A stretch of 64,000 bases of DNA from Artemia franciscana (lineage: Eukaryota > Arthropoda > Branchiopoda > Anostraca > Artemiidae), in the NCBI RefSeq assembly GCF_032884065.1, contig NC_088875.1, forward strand, positions 42,765,291 through 42,829,290, in the 5' to 3' direction. Below, piece after piece: positions 35,499-46,486 of this stretch. The notes below the pieces were generated by a model. The model was not told where the DNA came from, searched no databases, and worked only from the letters and a program-made list of their open reading frames with translations. Numbering within the stretch: position 1 is the stretch's first letter; every line of letters begins with the position of its first letter. Made by a program: the position numbers and the translations under genes.

Positions 35499-36062
35499 TT
35501 ATTACCTGCCAAAACTGTACAAGTACAATAGGGGACAGAGTAGGAATGAAAAAACAAGAAGAAAAAGGTAGCAAAATACAGTTTAACACAAAAATGTACA
35601 ACAGATTAAATAACTCAAAATTAAACTATTAAATAAGAAAAGACAAAAAAAGAAAAAGACAGCAAAATATAGTTAGATTTAATACACATGAAATTACAGC
35701 TATTAAATACTATTTGTCATTTAAAACATACTCTACAGAGTCACCCAAGGGTGATCTGGACTCTGGAACTTATTTTGAAAATTAATTACTCTCATAGGGA
35801 CAGTAACATCTGGATCTATCAAACCAAATCTTTTAATCAAATAATGGTTACTGGTCCACAGTGGTAGCCCAAGAAAATACTTAGCATACTTAAAATAAAT
35901 CATACGCAACTTTTTCTTATATGTCTGAGTGAAACATTTCCAACGCAGAGATATGTGTACAAAATAAGGTAGAACAAATAGATTATACAACAGGGCTAGA
36001 ATATGACGATTAAATCTTGTCTTATTTTGGACAAGCCTTCCATATGCACTATGGAAGCGATT
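35499..36062 (-). mobile_element. LINE C-terminal fragment inserted in the satellite
   Basis: The minus-strand frame 36167-35733 (its first codons lie in satellite sequence) reads LLYNLFVLPYFVHISLRWKC, then KKLRMIYFKYAKYFLGLPLW and FGLIDPDVTVP. This matches the post-reverse-transcriptase region of LINE proteins (LYxxxxLPxxxY...LRxxxxxYxKxxLGLPxWT). The same family appears on the + strand at 55850-55970. It sits between satellite units, with about 35 bases of the unit lost at the junction, so it inserted after the array formed. Confidence 0.75.
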
Positions 36063-36175
36063 ATTATGAGTCGTTTTTTGACGCAATGTGTATTTACTTC
36101 CAGAAAATGAGAAGTTAGACATCGACGTCAATTTTTGTGTTTTATTAGAAGCATCGAGGAACCTCATTTGAAGGG
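36063..36175. repeat. Orphan satellite unit beyond the LINE insertion
   Basis: ttatgagtcgttttttgacg, then atgagaagttagacatcgac and ttttattagaagcat continue the 152-base satellite after the inserted LINE fragment. Confidence 0.9.
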
Positions 36176-36266
36176 CAAATGCGAATAAATCAGTATTTCA
36201 ACCAAAAAAGGACTGTGTTGAATAATATAAAAAATTTATCAAAAAATCTCAAAAAATTTTTGGATT

Positions 36267-37365
36267 TTACAATAGCGCTGCTCTTTTATTTGCCACTTGA
36301 GCAGCGTTCTCCACTGCAAAATGTTTGTGCTTGTTGTTGTAAAGCATAATGGGAATATAGAAAGTGGGCTGTATATTTATCCATAAGGGGGTTAAGGTGA
36401 AGCAATACGCCTTTGGGAATGAGATACGTAAGCATCTATAATAGTTTGAGAACAATTATTTGGATTTCCTTCAAAGGTGCCCCTGTTCATAATGTTTGCC
36501 ATCAAATGTATAGTACTTACTTCTACCTTCCCGAGGTTTTCCTCCTCTAGGGAGAGGTGCAGTGAGAACTTGTTCTTGTCTTCAAAAGGATTTACATTAT
36601 CCTGAAGCACTCAAGATGAGAAGAATATCCTAGCTATCTTTGCAAAAATAACTAGGATAGCCTTTATGCTGTTTTCTTATGGTAACACAGTGGACTGATG
36701 CTCTTCCTGACAATATAGGGTCCAACGATCTATCCCTGATGCAGCAAAATTTGGTGACAGGTTCGCTACTTGTCCTTGTAAAAAAGACCAGCATGTGAAA
36801 CATCAATTCAACGCCCTGGTGCCAGCAACGGCTCTTGAGGATCTTTATCCTCTCTTTTATCATCTTATTTATTTTAGTATTTCAATTCGGCATCAGTGCA
36901 TAAAATTTGGTAAAGGTGAAAGGGAAGACTGAGTTTCGTGGGCTTCCAAAATAAATTATGTTTTATTACTATAGCTAAGAAAAGATCTAAAGCCGGACTG
37001 GCCCAGTGCGAACTGCCCAAACTTCTTCTTTAAGTTTATCGTCGATTTCGGCTACAAATTACTGTTTGTTGTAAAGTCTATTGCATACTTGAAGCAAAAG
37101 ATATTGGACTGTAAATCAATAAAAAAGATCCATTTTATTTTCGTTTAGGAGAATTAAGAAGGGTAAAGGTCAAATACTTTTCAGAGCCATTAATGAAAAT
37201 TCCAACAATCTGTGAAGATTGCTGGAAGGCACACATAATCTCAATGAGTAGAATCCAATCCGGTGACAGGTGATTCCGACTGACTGCCAGTGGAGGAGCA
37301 TTTTCAGAATCATAAGATCTGGCATATGGAGTCCATAGCCAGCAATGGCTCTGGACTTTATCCAT
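36267..37365 (-). pseudogene. Unidentified coding-like remnant
   Basis: Minus-strand frames at 37365-37135, 36863-36630, 36610-36392 and 36455-36267 have protein-like composition, for example LAVSRNHLSPDWILLIEIMC and QQSSQIVGIFINGSEKYLTF in the first, and GTFEGNPNNCSQTIIDAYVS in the third. I recognise no family and the frames do not connect simply. The segments 36650-36850 and 37160-37362 share short matching words (ggtgacaggt, gccagcaa-ggctct, ctttatcc) in the same order, which hints at an old duplication. It could be a dead transposase or a host pseudogene. Confidence 0.3.
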
Positions 37366-37379
37366 TAACCTTATGCTGT

Positions 37380-38660
37380 TAAGTGCTTCGAGAGAGAATA
37401 CTTTTTTAAAACGATTCCGTAATTTCTCAAGTGCTAGTATTAATTATAAGAAAGTTAAGCTCCCAGGCATATATTCTGAAATAAGAGAAAATCGTGCTAT
37501 GTTCAATTTTCCTCAAATGTACTGTACACTATTTAGTTTTTACTTATTTTTTGGCATTTAATGTTTTCCTTGTCATGAACAGAGTTCTATTATAGTTTTT
37601 ATTCGCTATTTACGTCATTTCTATGCATTGACCTGTCTGCCAGTAATTGACCATAATTGACGAACAACACAAGAAACTCTGGTTAGTAATTCTCACTAGA
37701 GCTCTGAGAACAATCCATTGCAAGCTTATAAATAGAAAATGACAATCATTCCCCAATGGAGCTTGGAATACACTGAGTAAGAAACAATATTCTGATAGAC
37801 TTGTGGGACTCTCAATGGAGCACCAGAAATCAACTGGAGAAAAAAATGGTCCTTTGGGGCAAACTTATTACGGGTAAGACGCCTATACTTACCTTTGGGT
37901 TTTCCGAAGCTTATAAGATGTTTTCTAACAATGAAAATTTGGCAGTTGTTATTTAGTCGAGAATCGTGAAGGAAAGGAAGTTAGAACCGCAGGTAAGATC
38001 TATGGGTCTCGTCTAAACATGTGTATTGTGAAGTCTACCATTGAGACTTGATGATTTAAACCTAACTAAGGACTAAGAGGATGTGGGGCTGTAGTAAGGG
38101 TATCGATTTGTAAAAATAGGGGAGGGGAGGGGGTAAAATGTATTTTTAAAAGCTAAAGAGTTATTTTTTCTTTTTCAATGAATACTATTTTCAATGAAAA
38201 TACCAGAAATGTATTTTTCAATCTAGAAGAGGGGGGGGGGGTTGAAATCCACTTCATCTAAAATAACTATTTTAATAAGTGTGCTCAAATTAACAAGATT
38301 TTTAAAACTTATAAGCATCAAATTGGTTATCGAAGTAACTACTAACTTAAGGAACAATGTTTTCAAGTGTCCAAATTTAAAGTGTTTTACGAAAAAAATT
38401 TTATTGAGAGTTCAAATTGAAAAATTAGAAATACATGAAATAATAGTGGTCTTTTTTGCTCAGTATTTGAGTTTCAAGCTGCGGGAGAGCAAAATATATT
38501 ACTTTCGATTCAAGACCCACGAAACGCCTGCATCCATAATCCAAAACCCAAATTGTGTGTTCTAGAAAGGTTGTCGAGTTATCAATTAAGATTATGAACT
38601 TGCGATCCTGGTTGTCAGCCAAGCAGTATTTTCATAATGTTGTGAACCACGGCCCATATT
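37380..38660. other. Intergenic sequence, unassigned
   Basis: Contains G-runs near 38105 and 38230. Open frames at 38242-38565 (+) and 38425-38622 (-) overlap each other and show no motifs. Confidence 0.45.
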
Positions 38661-38694
38661 AACTGAAAGTTTAAAACATGTTTTAATTAAAAAA

Positions 38695-39147
38695 GTGTCC
38701 AATAGGAAAAAATTGGCATCTGACACTGATTCGGAAGCGATAACTGAAATTTCAATCGATTTTAATAGTAAAGGTTTATTGCGAAAAAAAATAAATATTG
38801 GAATTCTAACAAAGATCTTAGAGGCCCTCGGAAGTAGCGACGGAATAAAACGAAGGTATGGCAGAATAACCGTGGTAAAAACCCCATATAGAAGAATTAA
38901 AGTCCCGCACCTCGAACAGCAAGGAAAATCACTTTTTCGCATGGGGAGCACTGATATATCTCCTTTTTTTTGCACAAAGGCTAGCAGGCTATTGCAACAT
39001 CGCAGAAAGCTGCGTAATAGTTCATTTAAAAGCTACCATCTGTATTTACTTCATTTTTTTTATAAGTTCATCTTAATAACGCCTCATTTGGAACCTAAAA
39101 TGGCCCTTTTAGTGCTCTTTTTGGAGTGCCAAGGCTGGCAAGCATAA
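38695..39147 (+). CDS. Unidentified 150-codon open frame
   Basis: An open frame with charged, non-repetitive composition (for example LASDTDSEAITEISIDFNSK and RRYGRITVVKTPYRRIKVPH). It has no family resemblance that I recognise, no clear splice sites and no upstream ATG context of note. The opposite strand is also open for 127 codons at 38592-38975, which weakens the case for either. Its 3' end runs into diverged repeat sequence. It may be a transposon remnant. Confidence 0.2.
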   Translation: MSNRKKLASDTDSEAITEISIDFNSKGLLRKKINIGILTKILEALGSSDGIKRRYGRITVVKTPYRRIKVPHLEQQGKSLFRMGSTDISPFFCTKASRLLQHRRKLRNSSFKSYHLYLLHFFYKFILITPHLEPKMALLVLFLECQGWQA

Positions 39148-40000
39148 AAGGGTACTATTACCCTTAACCTGAGTGCTTCAGTCCCTCCTGCGCAAACTAC
39201 CTCTCCTACTCCCCATAGTAAGTTCCATAAATAGTCTGCAGACTGGTAGCATCAGTACGCTATTTGGTACGCTATAACATCGTAGAGAGATGCTTAATGA
39301 TTTATCTCGAAGCTCTTAAATCATTTCTACATACTTTTTGTAAGGCCGTCTTGGTACTGACACCATAAACTGCCATATGGCATAAAAAATTCTACTTTTT
39401 GGGCTATTTCTAGAGATGAAGGGCTGGAGGGCATAAAGAGTGTGCTACAATAATCCCCAAAATCAAAAACTCTTGAATGGAGGCTTACAACTCCCCCTGT
39501 GTATACTCCCCCTCCCTGCATTTTTAGTAAGTGAAAAGAAGAACGTTTTGAAAAAAGTTATTAAGGAAAAAAGTCTTCAAACTTAGATTTTCGAATAACA
39601 ACTGTTATCAGCGGTCCACGATTAGCTTCACGGTAAAAACTAGCTACAAAAGCAATTTTTTGAAAATTTTGAAAAAGACCTAAAAAACTGATGCAACATT
39701 TTTTTTTTTTTGTATCAGGCTGCCAAAAGATCGTCAAGAGCTGCCTAAGAGCTCATCTGATAACTCATGCTTACATTTGCATGCTTACATCTGCACCCAT
39801 AACACAAATTTGTCTTGACAACGCCATCAAAAGGTGTGATACAGAACCATGGGGCATTTTATCTCACTTCTGGAACGGATAGGGCTGGAAATATAAACAG
39901 CGAACAATGAAAATTCCAGTGGCCAAAAATCCCTAGCCGGATGCTCAACATTCTCTCTTAAATGGCCCCTCCCCTCTAATAAGTAAAATTAAAAAAACGA
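38975..40000. repeat. Three diverged direct repeats
   Basis: Three segments (about 38975-39240, 39245-39535 and 39718-40000) carry the same order of landmarks: a ggct-gc-a start, a 'catcg-agagagatgc'-like patch, aggctgg/agggctgg followed by cataaa or tataaa, and a final ccctcc-then-agtaagt-like end. Divergence is high and no coding content persists. Confidence 0.5.
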
Positions 40001-40144
40001 GCTTTGAAAAAATGGCCTATCAAAAAATATTTTCACTAGATCAAAGAGCTAAATCAAGGAATAATAATGTGCACTATTTAAGCCTGTCTGCATATTGTAT
40101 AATCACACAATCACACAATCACAATAAATCATAAAATCACACTT

Positions 40145-41850
40145 TCAGAAATCAAACAGTTCGTGGTAACGAATTGTAGTAATGAGCGATCCGGCTCAAT
40201 AGTAAACAAAAGTCTAAAAACCAGAATTTTGATACTAATAGATACATCAAAAGAATTGGATTTTTATGCTGATTTTAAATACATTAGTTTCATCAAATTT
40301 AGTCTTACCATCAAAAGATACGAGCCTGAGAAAATTTGCCTTATTTTGAAAAATACAAGGAAACACCCCCTAACAGTCATAGAATCTTAACAAAAATCAC
40401 ACCATCGCATTCAGTGTACCAGAGAACCCCACTATAGAAATTCCAAGCTCCTATCTACAAAAACGTCGAACTTCATATTTTTTTTGCCAGAAAACCGATC
40501 ACAGGTGCGTGTTTATTTATTTTTTTTTTCCCAGGGGTGATCGTATCGACCCAGTGGTCCTAGCATGTCGCAAAAGGGCTCATTCTAATGGAAATGGAAA
40601 GTTCTAGTGGCTTTTTTAAGTAACCAAAATATTGGAGGGCACCCAGGCCCCCTCCCACGCTCATTTTTTCGCAAAGTCAAAGGATGAAAATTTTGAGATA
40701 GCCATTTTGTTCAGCATAGTCAAAAAACATAATAAGATGTATTTGGGGACGACTTACTACCCATAGTTCCCGGGGAAGGTGCAAGTTACAAACTTTGACC
40801 AGTGTTTACATACGGTAATGGTTATTGGGAAGTGTACAGACGTTTTCAGGAGATTTTTTTTTGTTGGGCGGGGAGTCGAGGGGAGGGAGATTCGTGAGAG
40901 GATCTTTACTTGGAGGAATTTGTCATGGCGGAAGAGAAATTCCGCAGGTTTTTCTAAGATTATTTTAAAAAAAAACAATGAAAAAATAAATATGAAAAAG
41001 TTTTTCAACTGAAAATAAGGAGCAGCGTTAAAACTTAAAACGAACGGAAACCATTAAGCATATGAGGGGATCATCTCCTCCTAAATACCTCGCTCTTTAT
41101 GCTAATGTACTTTGAGTAATTTCAATTATTTATTCTACGGCCTTTGTGATTCTGGGGTCATTCTTAAAGAATTGGGACAAAATTTAAGCTTTAGCGTAAA
41201 GAGCGAGGTATTGACGAGAGGGCAAACCCCCTCATATATTTAATAAAAATACACAAATATAGAAGTTCGTTATGTAAGTTAATTTGTAATTTACGTATAT
41301 TTATTACTAATATAAACGTTCGTAAAAAAAAACTAAAAAGTTCTAGTTGTCTTTTTAAGTTACCAAAAATTGAAGGGCAACTAGGCCTCCTCCCCCTCCC
41401 CTTTTCTTATCTAAATCGTCCGAACAAAAATATGAGAAAGCCATTTAGCCAAAAAAAATTAATATGCAAATTTCGTTTGTATTAGTCATGTGCGGTGAGC
41501 CAAAATCAAAACATGCATTAATTTAAAAACGTTCAGAAATTAAATTAAAAAAGCAATTGTTTTTAACTGCAAGTAAGGAGCGACATTAAAATTTAAAACG
41601 AACATAAATTATCCCGTATATGAAAGGGGTTATCCAATCCTCAACGCCTCGCTCTTTACGCTAAATAATCTTTATTGTTTTAAAAAGTAAAGTTGTGACA
41701 AAGAGTTAAACTTTAGCGTAAAGAGAGAGGCGTTGAGGTGGGGACAACCCCTTTCATATGCGGAATAATTTCTGTTCGTTTTAAGTTTTAAAGTCACTCT
41801 TTACTTGCAGTTAAAAAAAACTTTTGTTTTAATTTAATTTTTTAAAAAGC
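40145..41850 (+). repeat. Family A foldback repeat, copy 1 (full, two foldback modules)
   Basis: It starts near caaacagttcgtggtaacga (40154) and continues through caccccctaacagtcataga, ggggtgatcgtatcgaccca, attttgagatagccatttt and acaaactttgaccagtgttt. It ends with two foldback modules, about 41005-41245 and 41565-41812. In the second, the ~101-base arms 41565-41665 and 41712-41812 are near-perfect reverse complements (gctctttacgctaaa facing tttagcgtaaagag). There is no open reading frame of note. The same layout recurs at 47896-49500, and shorter versions at 53461-54790, 58020-59345 and 60015-61600. Confidence 0.88.
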
Positions 41851-41859
41851 TTGAAACCC

Positions 41860-43480
41860 TTGTGTGTGTTTTTTTTTCTCTTTAGCGGAAAACTGGGACA
41901 TCGATATGTCTAAGCAAGCGATTTAGGGTTTTCATCTCCAACCCTTTCGTGGTGTGTATCAACTGCTCACTGGTTTTGATATGGCACACAAGCTTACCAT
42001 TGAATTTGAAAATTTTTCTCACGTTAACCCACTATCCTTCATAATAATATGATTTTAGTGATCATTTCTCTTAAAATGTTTAATCTAAGGTGGAATCATT
42101 GCGGCAGAAAAATTGTAGCAATAATAATGTAAATTTCTGTAAATTAGATGAACATGCATCCATAAATTTTGTAATATGGTCCAGTTTTCTAAAATTTTTA
42201 TATGTTTCATTTAATACATAAAATTTAACTAATTTAATTCATACGTTTAATTTCATAAATAATAATTTTTTTTCTTCAGTAAAGACAGTACCTGGACACT
42301 ACAGCCTTTGGAATTTTATAGATGTTAGGAAATAGCTTGAGTCCATTTATTCGCATCAGTTTTAATCCATATATTTAATCTCATAAATAGTATTTTTATT
42401 TTGGCAATTATTCAAAGACAGCTGCTGGATACTACAACCTTTGGAAACTTTTATTTCACAAAATTGCACATTTTCTTCAAGGAAAGTTTAAGGGAGGTGC
42501 AGAGTAATTTTATCTTTAACGATCTATTTTAACAAAATCCAGGTTAACTTGTTTCTTGTATTCAGCTTAGTTAAACAAAGATGTTTTATAAGGCTTGACA
42601 TGCATGTTTAATGAACCTAAAAACGAACAAGAATTAATTTTGAAAAAAAACATATTTTATCTAATGATATTAGAGAGTGAAATCGCAGTTCATGCAACAT
42701 ATTTTTGCGCACTGATTATAACATGACTAGTTATACTTCTCTATATTTGTGGAATTCTAAAAAACTAGCGTTATACTGAAAACATGAAATCGACACAACA
42801 AAACACTATCCTGACAAAATTCCCCCCACAAAAATCCTGAATTACCCGGCAGAAAATAAAAGATTAATCTATTCATCTCTCAACAACCTTTGACAGGCCA
42901 CGAAATCGATATATTTTGGTGTCTGAATTTAACTCGCTAAGAAAACGTAAGCAAACTTAGTTTTTAGTAAAGCGCTAGTTTTTCAGAATCTTAAAATATA
43001 GGAAATACCTCGAGTATCTTTTTTTGTATCAGTTTTGCAGACATACATTGCACAAACCACGAGGCAATATTTTCTAAACATTTTTACGTTTTAAAACAAC
43101 AATAAATGCATGCATACATACTCCACTTTTTTTTGTCGCCTAACCTATCCTAGCCTGATGACGGCTGAACGGAGATTTCTGGCGGAATAGTTGCATCCAA
43201 CCACCTGGTGTTCTCATAAGATTTCTCATAAGATATTTACATAGCCGGTGTCGTCTTAGAAACTACTTATATGAGGGGTCCGCAACCTCTTTCGGCTGCT
43301 GCTCAAAATCAGCCCAAGCACGAATATTAAAGGGGCATTTGAGTAATTGACATTTTCATTTCAGGCAATTTTACTTAAGACACTACGATCCAAAATGCAA
43401 ATCTTGTATTCCAAATACCTTGTCGAATCAACAGTCTAGATTAACTGTAATTTCCAAACTGTAGTCATGTAATCTCCAAA
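41860..43480. other. Intergenic sequence, unassigned
   Basis: AT-rich. A diverged tandem duplication of about 130 bases (42218-42315 and 42355-42455) shares tttaatttcataaata or similar, then aaagacag and a ggacactacagcctttgga-like end. An acceptor-like pyrimidine tract with a short frame at 41886 was considered and rejected as an exon. Confidence 0.45.
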
Positions 43481-43489
43481 GGCATAGTT

Positions 43490-43690
43490 TTGGGATTTTC
43501 GACTATGCTGAACAAAATGGCTATCTCAACATTTTGATCAGACGATTTTTACGAAAATAGGAGCGCGACTGAGGGTTAGTTGCAATTCAATCTTTTTGGT
43601 CCCATAAAATGCACTTGAACTTTTAAGTTGCGTTCAAATGAGCCCTCTCCCGATCGTCAATTACAATGCTGTCTACGCTACTAGTTTACA
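43490..43690 (-). repeat. Inverted partial copy of family A
   Basis: gactatgctgaacaaaatgg followed by ctatctcaacattttgatca is the reverse complement of the family A middle section (gatagccattttgttcagcatagtc). Confidence 0.75.
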
Positions 43691-43699
43691 AATTAGTTT

Positions 43700-45765
43700 T
43701 GGCCTGCTTGTCATTATTTTTGGTACACCCTCAATGCAACATTGAACCATTCTAGCACACGATGGCATTTTTTTTACTCTTTCAATTATTTTTCTATTTA
43801 CTAGTCCATTCAATAAATGTTTGTAACAATTTATGATTGCATTTTTCAAAAACTCAATCATGAGTGGGTTTCCTTTGGTACCAATGCTAAGAGCTGCATC
43901 AAAGCTGGCAGTGTCACACCAAAAAATCTTGTCATGAACTTTTTGGCGCTAAATCAAAAAGTCACATTTTGTCATCATCATGAATAGCCTAAGTCCAAGT
44001 GCTTTTAATCATTTTCTTGTGCTAAAATATCTCCCATTTGAACAGTGTTTTAGATTTGAGAAAAATTACGTTTTTGATTTTTGAGATTTGAGAAAAATTA
44101 ACCAAGAAAATACACACTGAAAAACGAAGGGCTGGCTCAATAAAATTTTACCATATGGTGACTCCTATCGTTAACATCCCCGCCACGACTGGTACTACCA
44201 AGTTTCTACTATTGATTGACAGCAAATGCTATTATTAATTAAACATTTACCCAAAATTGTTTTTTTTTTATACGTGCATATTTGTAAAATATGATAGTTT
44301 AAAATCAATAGAAAATAAAGTTTAAAACAATGTTTTTCCATGAAAACTTAGATCGAGTTTAACAATTAAATCTAGCAAAATTAGCTTACATAATTTGTCA
44401 AACCTGAGACCATGAATGAAAAAATTAAAGGTAAAATCAAGACAATTATTGTGCTTTTGCTAGAGTTGGAAAAATTTCAATTTGATATAAAACTGTGCCG
44501 AAAGCAACAAGTGTCATTTTTAATTTATATTGTCCAAATTTTAGCAAAATACAACTTATATGCGTCAATCTGAAACACAACCTGAAATGTAATACCATTG
44601 CTTGATCATTTTAATTTTTTGGTGTGATAAAATTTACGTCAACTTGCAAAATCATAATTTTTAATTCATGGGATTCCACCTTTCACCACTAAGTCGACAT
44701 CACAGAGCGCCACGTGTGCCACACTGTTCCTCTAGGCTAGACACAGTTTCTGCCACGCTTGGCAAGCACTGCCTGATGTACGTGATTTTTGAAAGAGACC
44801 CCCCCTCCAGGGACGAATCTAGAGCAAAATCTTGGGGGAGGCCCAATGTGATTTTGTCAATGAGCAGAATCTTAGGGGTAGTCAATGTGACAAAGGTGCC
44901 AATAATTGATCATATTGACAGATTTGTTTTTTTTAAAGAGTAAAAAAGAAAAAAAAAACAATACATGAGGGCACCAGAAAAAATCTCGGTGCCTCCTCAT
45001 TCTTACGTCTCACAGACGAATGCGTAAATCCATATGCGGATGCTGACAATCACGCGTCTTGACTGCTATCAAAACTGCCTTCAAGCCCGAGGCTGATTAT
45101 AGTAATACTGGAGGATGAAGTCAAAGCTATACATGGCAACACTGTCAACAATGCCTCCTGTTCGTAACTGGTTGAGTTGAGTCATAATCAACTTTCAAGT
45201 GTAATCTTTATAGTTGACCAATCAGAGTGGACATTAAAGTCATCATTTTTTTTTTTAATTAGAGAAGACCAGAGCTTGGAGCAGCAGTTTCCCTATCCCT
45301 ACGACTAATCTAGCAAAAGACAAAGCATTAACAGTAAATGCTTGGGAGCAAAGTAATGTTGGTATATAAGCTTTTCAAACCAATTCCTTGCAATTTAAAT
45401 TTTACACTTCGGTAGAGCAAGTTTGATGTTCAAATCAGTAAAAACACATACAATTCATAATTTATGTTGTTTTTTTTTAACAGGTTTGACAACAGGTGCA
45501 CCAACTGTGAAGAAGAAGGAAAAATCTCCCCCCCCCCCTTTCATTTCAAAAATACCTTTGTTTGGTTTCTTCAGTAAAAATTTTAACGAATGAAAAAAAA
45601 AGTGTGAACATTTTAAACAAGATAGTGTTTTAAACCCGCTGTACCCGATTTTTTCTATTTTTTCATTTCTTTACATTTAAAAATGGAAAGGCAGTTTGGT
45701 CAAGAAATTATCTTTATATATTCATTAAGACCCCCCCCCAATTCTCCCCTCCCCCTATGTGGTTA
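43700..45765. other. Intergenic sequence, unassigned
   Basis: No supported gene. The frame at 44668-44943 is open for 91 codons with a partly GC-rich composition but no motif, and the opposite strand is open too. A C-run lies at about 45530. No RNA gene was seen. Confidence 0.45.
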
Positions 45766-45772
45766 CGGTGTG

Positions 45773-46290
45773 GCTCAGACATTAGTAATAATAGATTCAT
45801 TTGGTTCTCCCTAAAAGCAGGTGTTCAAATTACTCGCGTCTCCATGAGATCTGAAAAAAAAACTAATTTATCTGAAAAAAACGAAGTATAATAAGAAGTT
45901 AGCTTCTCCTAACATTTTCTAATTTGAACTTTTTTTTCAAAGGGCCACAAATTGAGTGTGAAGAGGACGTAATTACTCCTTAGATTTGGAAAATTTCTTT
46001 TTTGTATCTTTGTTAAAAAAAATTAAGGAATTCTTGCCCCCGGCCCCCTTATATTTCCATGAATTAGCAGCCCTGTCTGACTAGTGCGTTGCTTGGATAT
46101 TAGTAAAAATTAGATTCATTGGTTAATAGTAAAAACAGATGTCCAAATTACTCACGTTTCCATGCACTAGAGTCTCCTAATATATTCTCGATTTTAGAAT
46201 TTTTTCTTTCAAAGCCTTAGAGATAGAAATATACTCGCCATGATTTTTCGACGAAAATTTGACAAAAGTATGAATTCCTTTTTATTTCAT
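45773..46290. repeat. Direct duplication immediately upstream of sulfakinin exon A
   Basis: The copies at about 45773-46040 and 46085-46290 share attagtaa-aatagattcat, caaattactc-cgt-tccatg, a tctcctaa-attttct-like patch and aaggaattc or tgaattcctt near the end. The second copy runs to within a few bases of the splice acceptor at 46298. Confidence 0.65.
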
Positions 46291-46298
46291 CTTTCTAG

Positions 46299-46486
46299 GG
46301 ACAGATAAATGGCTCGGACAAATTTTATTCATGTTTTTCTTTTGGTCTCCATGACAAGCTTATTAGCAGCACATGATAGACAGCTTCCCCATGGAGTTCG
46401 GCAGACAAGTTCTAGCTTATGGTGGAAAAACTTGTTTCAATTCCTCAATAAATACAGCAATTCTGATTTAGCTTCTTCATCAAAAG
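46299..46486 (+). CDS. Sulfakinin exon A (signal peptide)
   Basis: The acceptor is catctttctag ending at 46298. Ten untranslated bases with an in-frame stop (gacagataa) precede ATG at 46309, which fixes the start. At least one untranslated exon must lie upstream. The donor is AAAAG|GTAGTA at 46487. Confidence 0.88.

Noticed and set aside
41886-41926. Terminal exon after a strong pyrimidine tract (reading AENWDIDMSKQAI then stop)
   Set aside because: It matches neither the expected DnaJ C-terminus nor any family I know, and the pyrimidine tract lies at the end of a family A repeat.
44668-44943. 91-codon + frame
   Set aside because: Overlapping minus-strand frame, no motif, no splice context.
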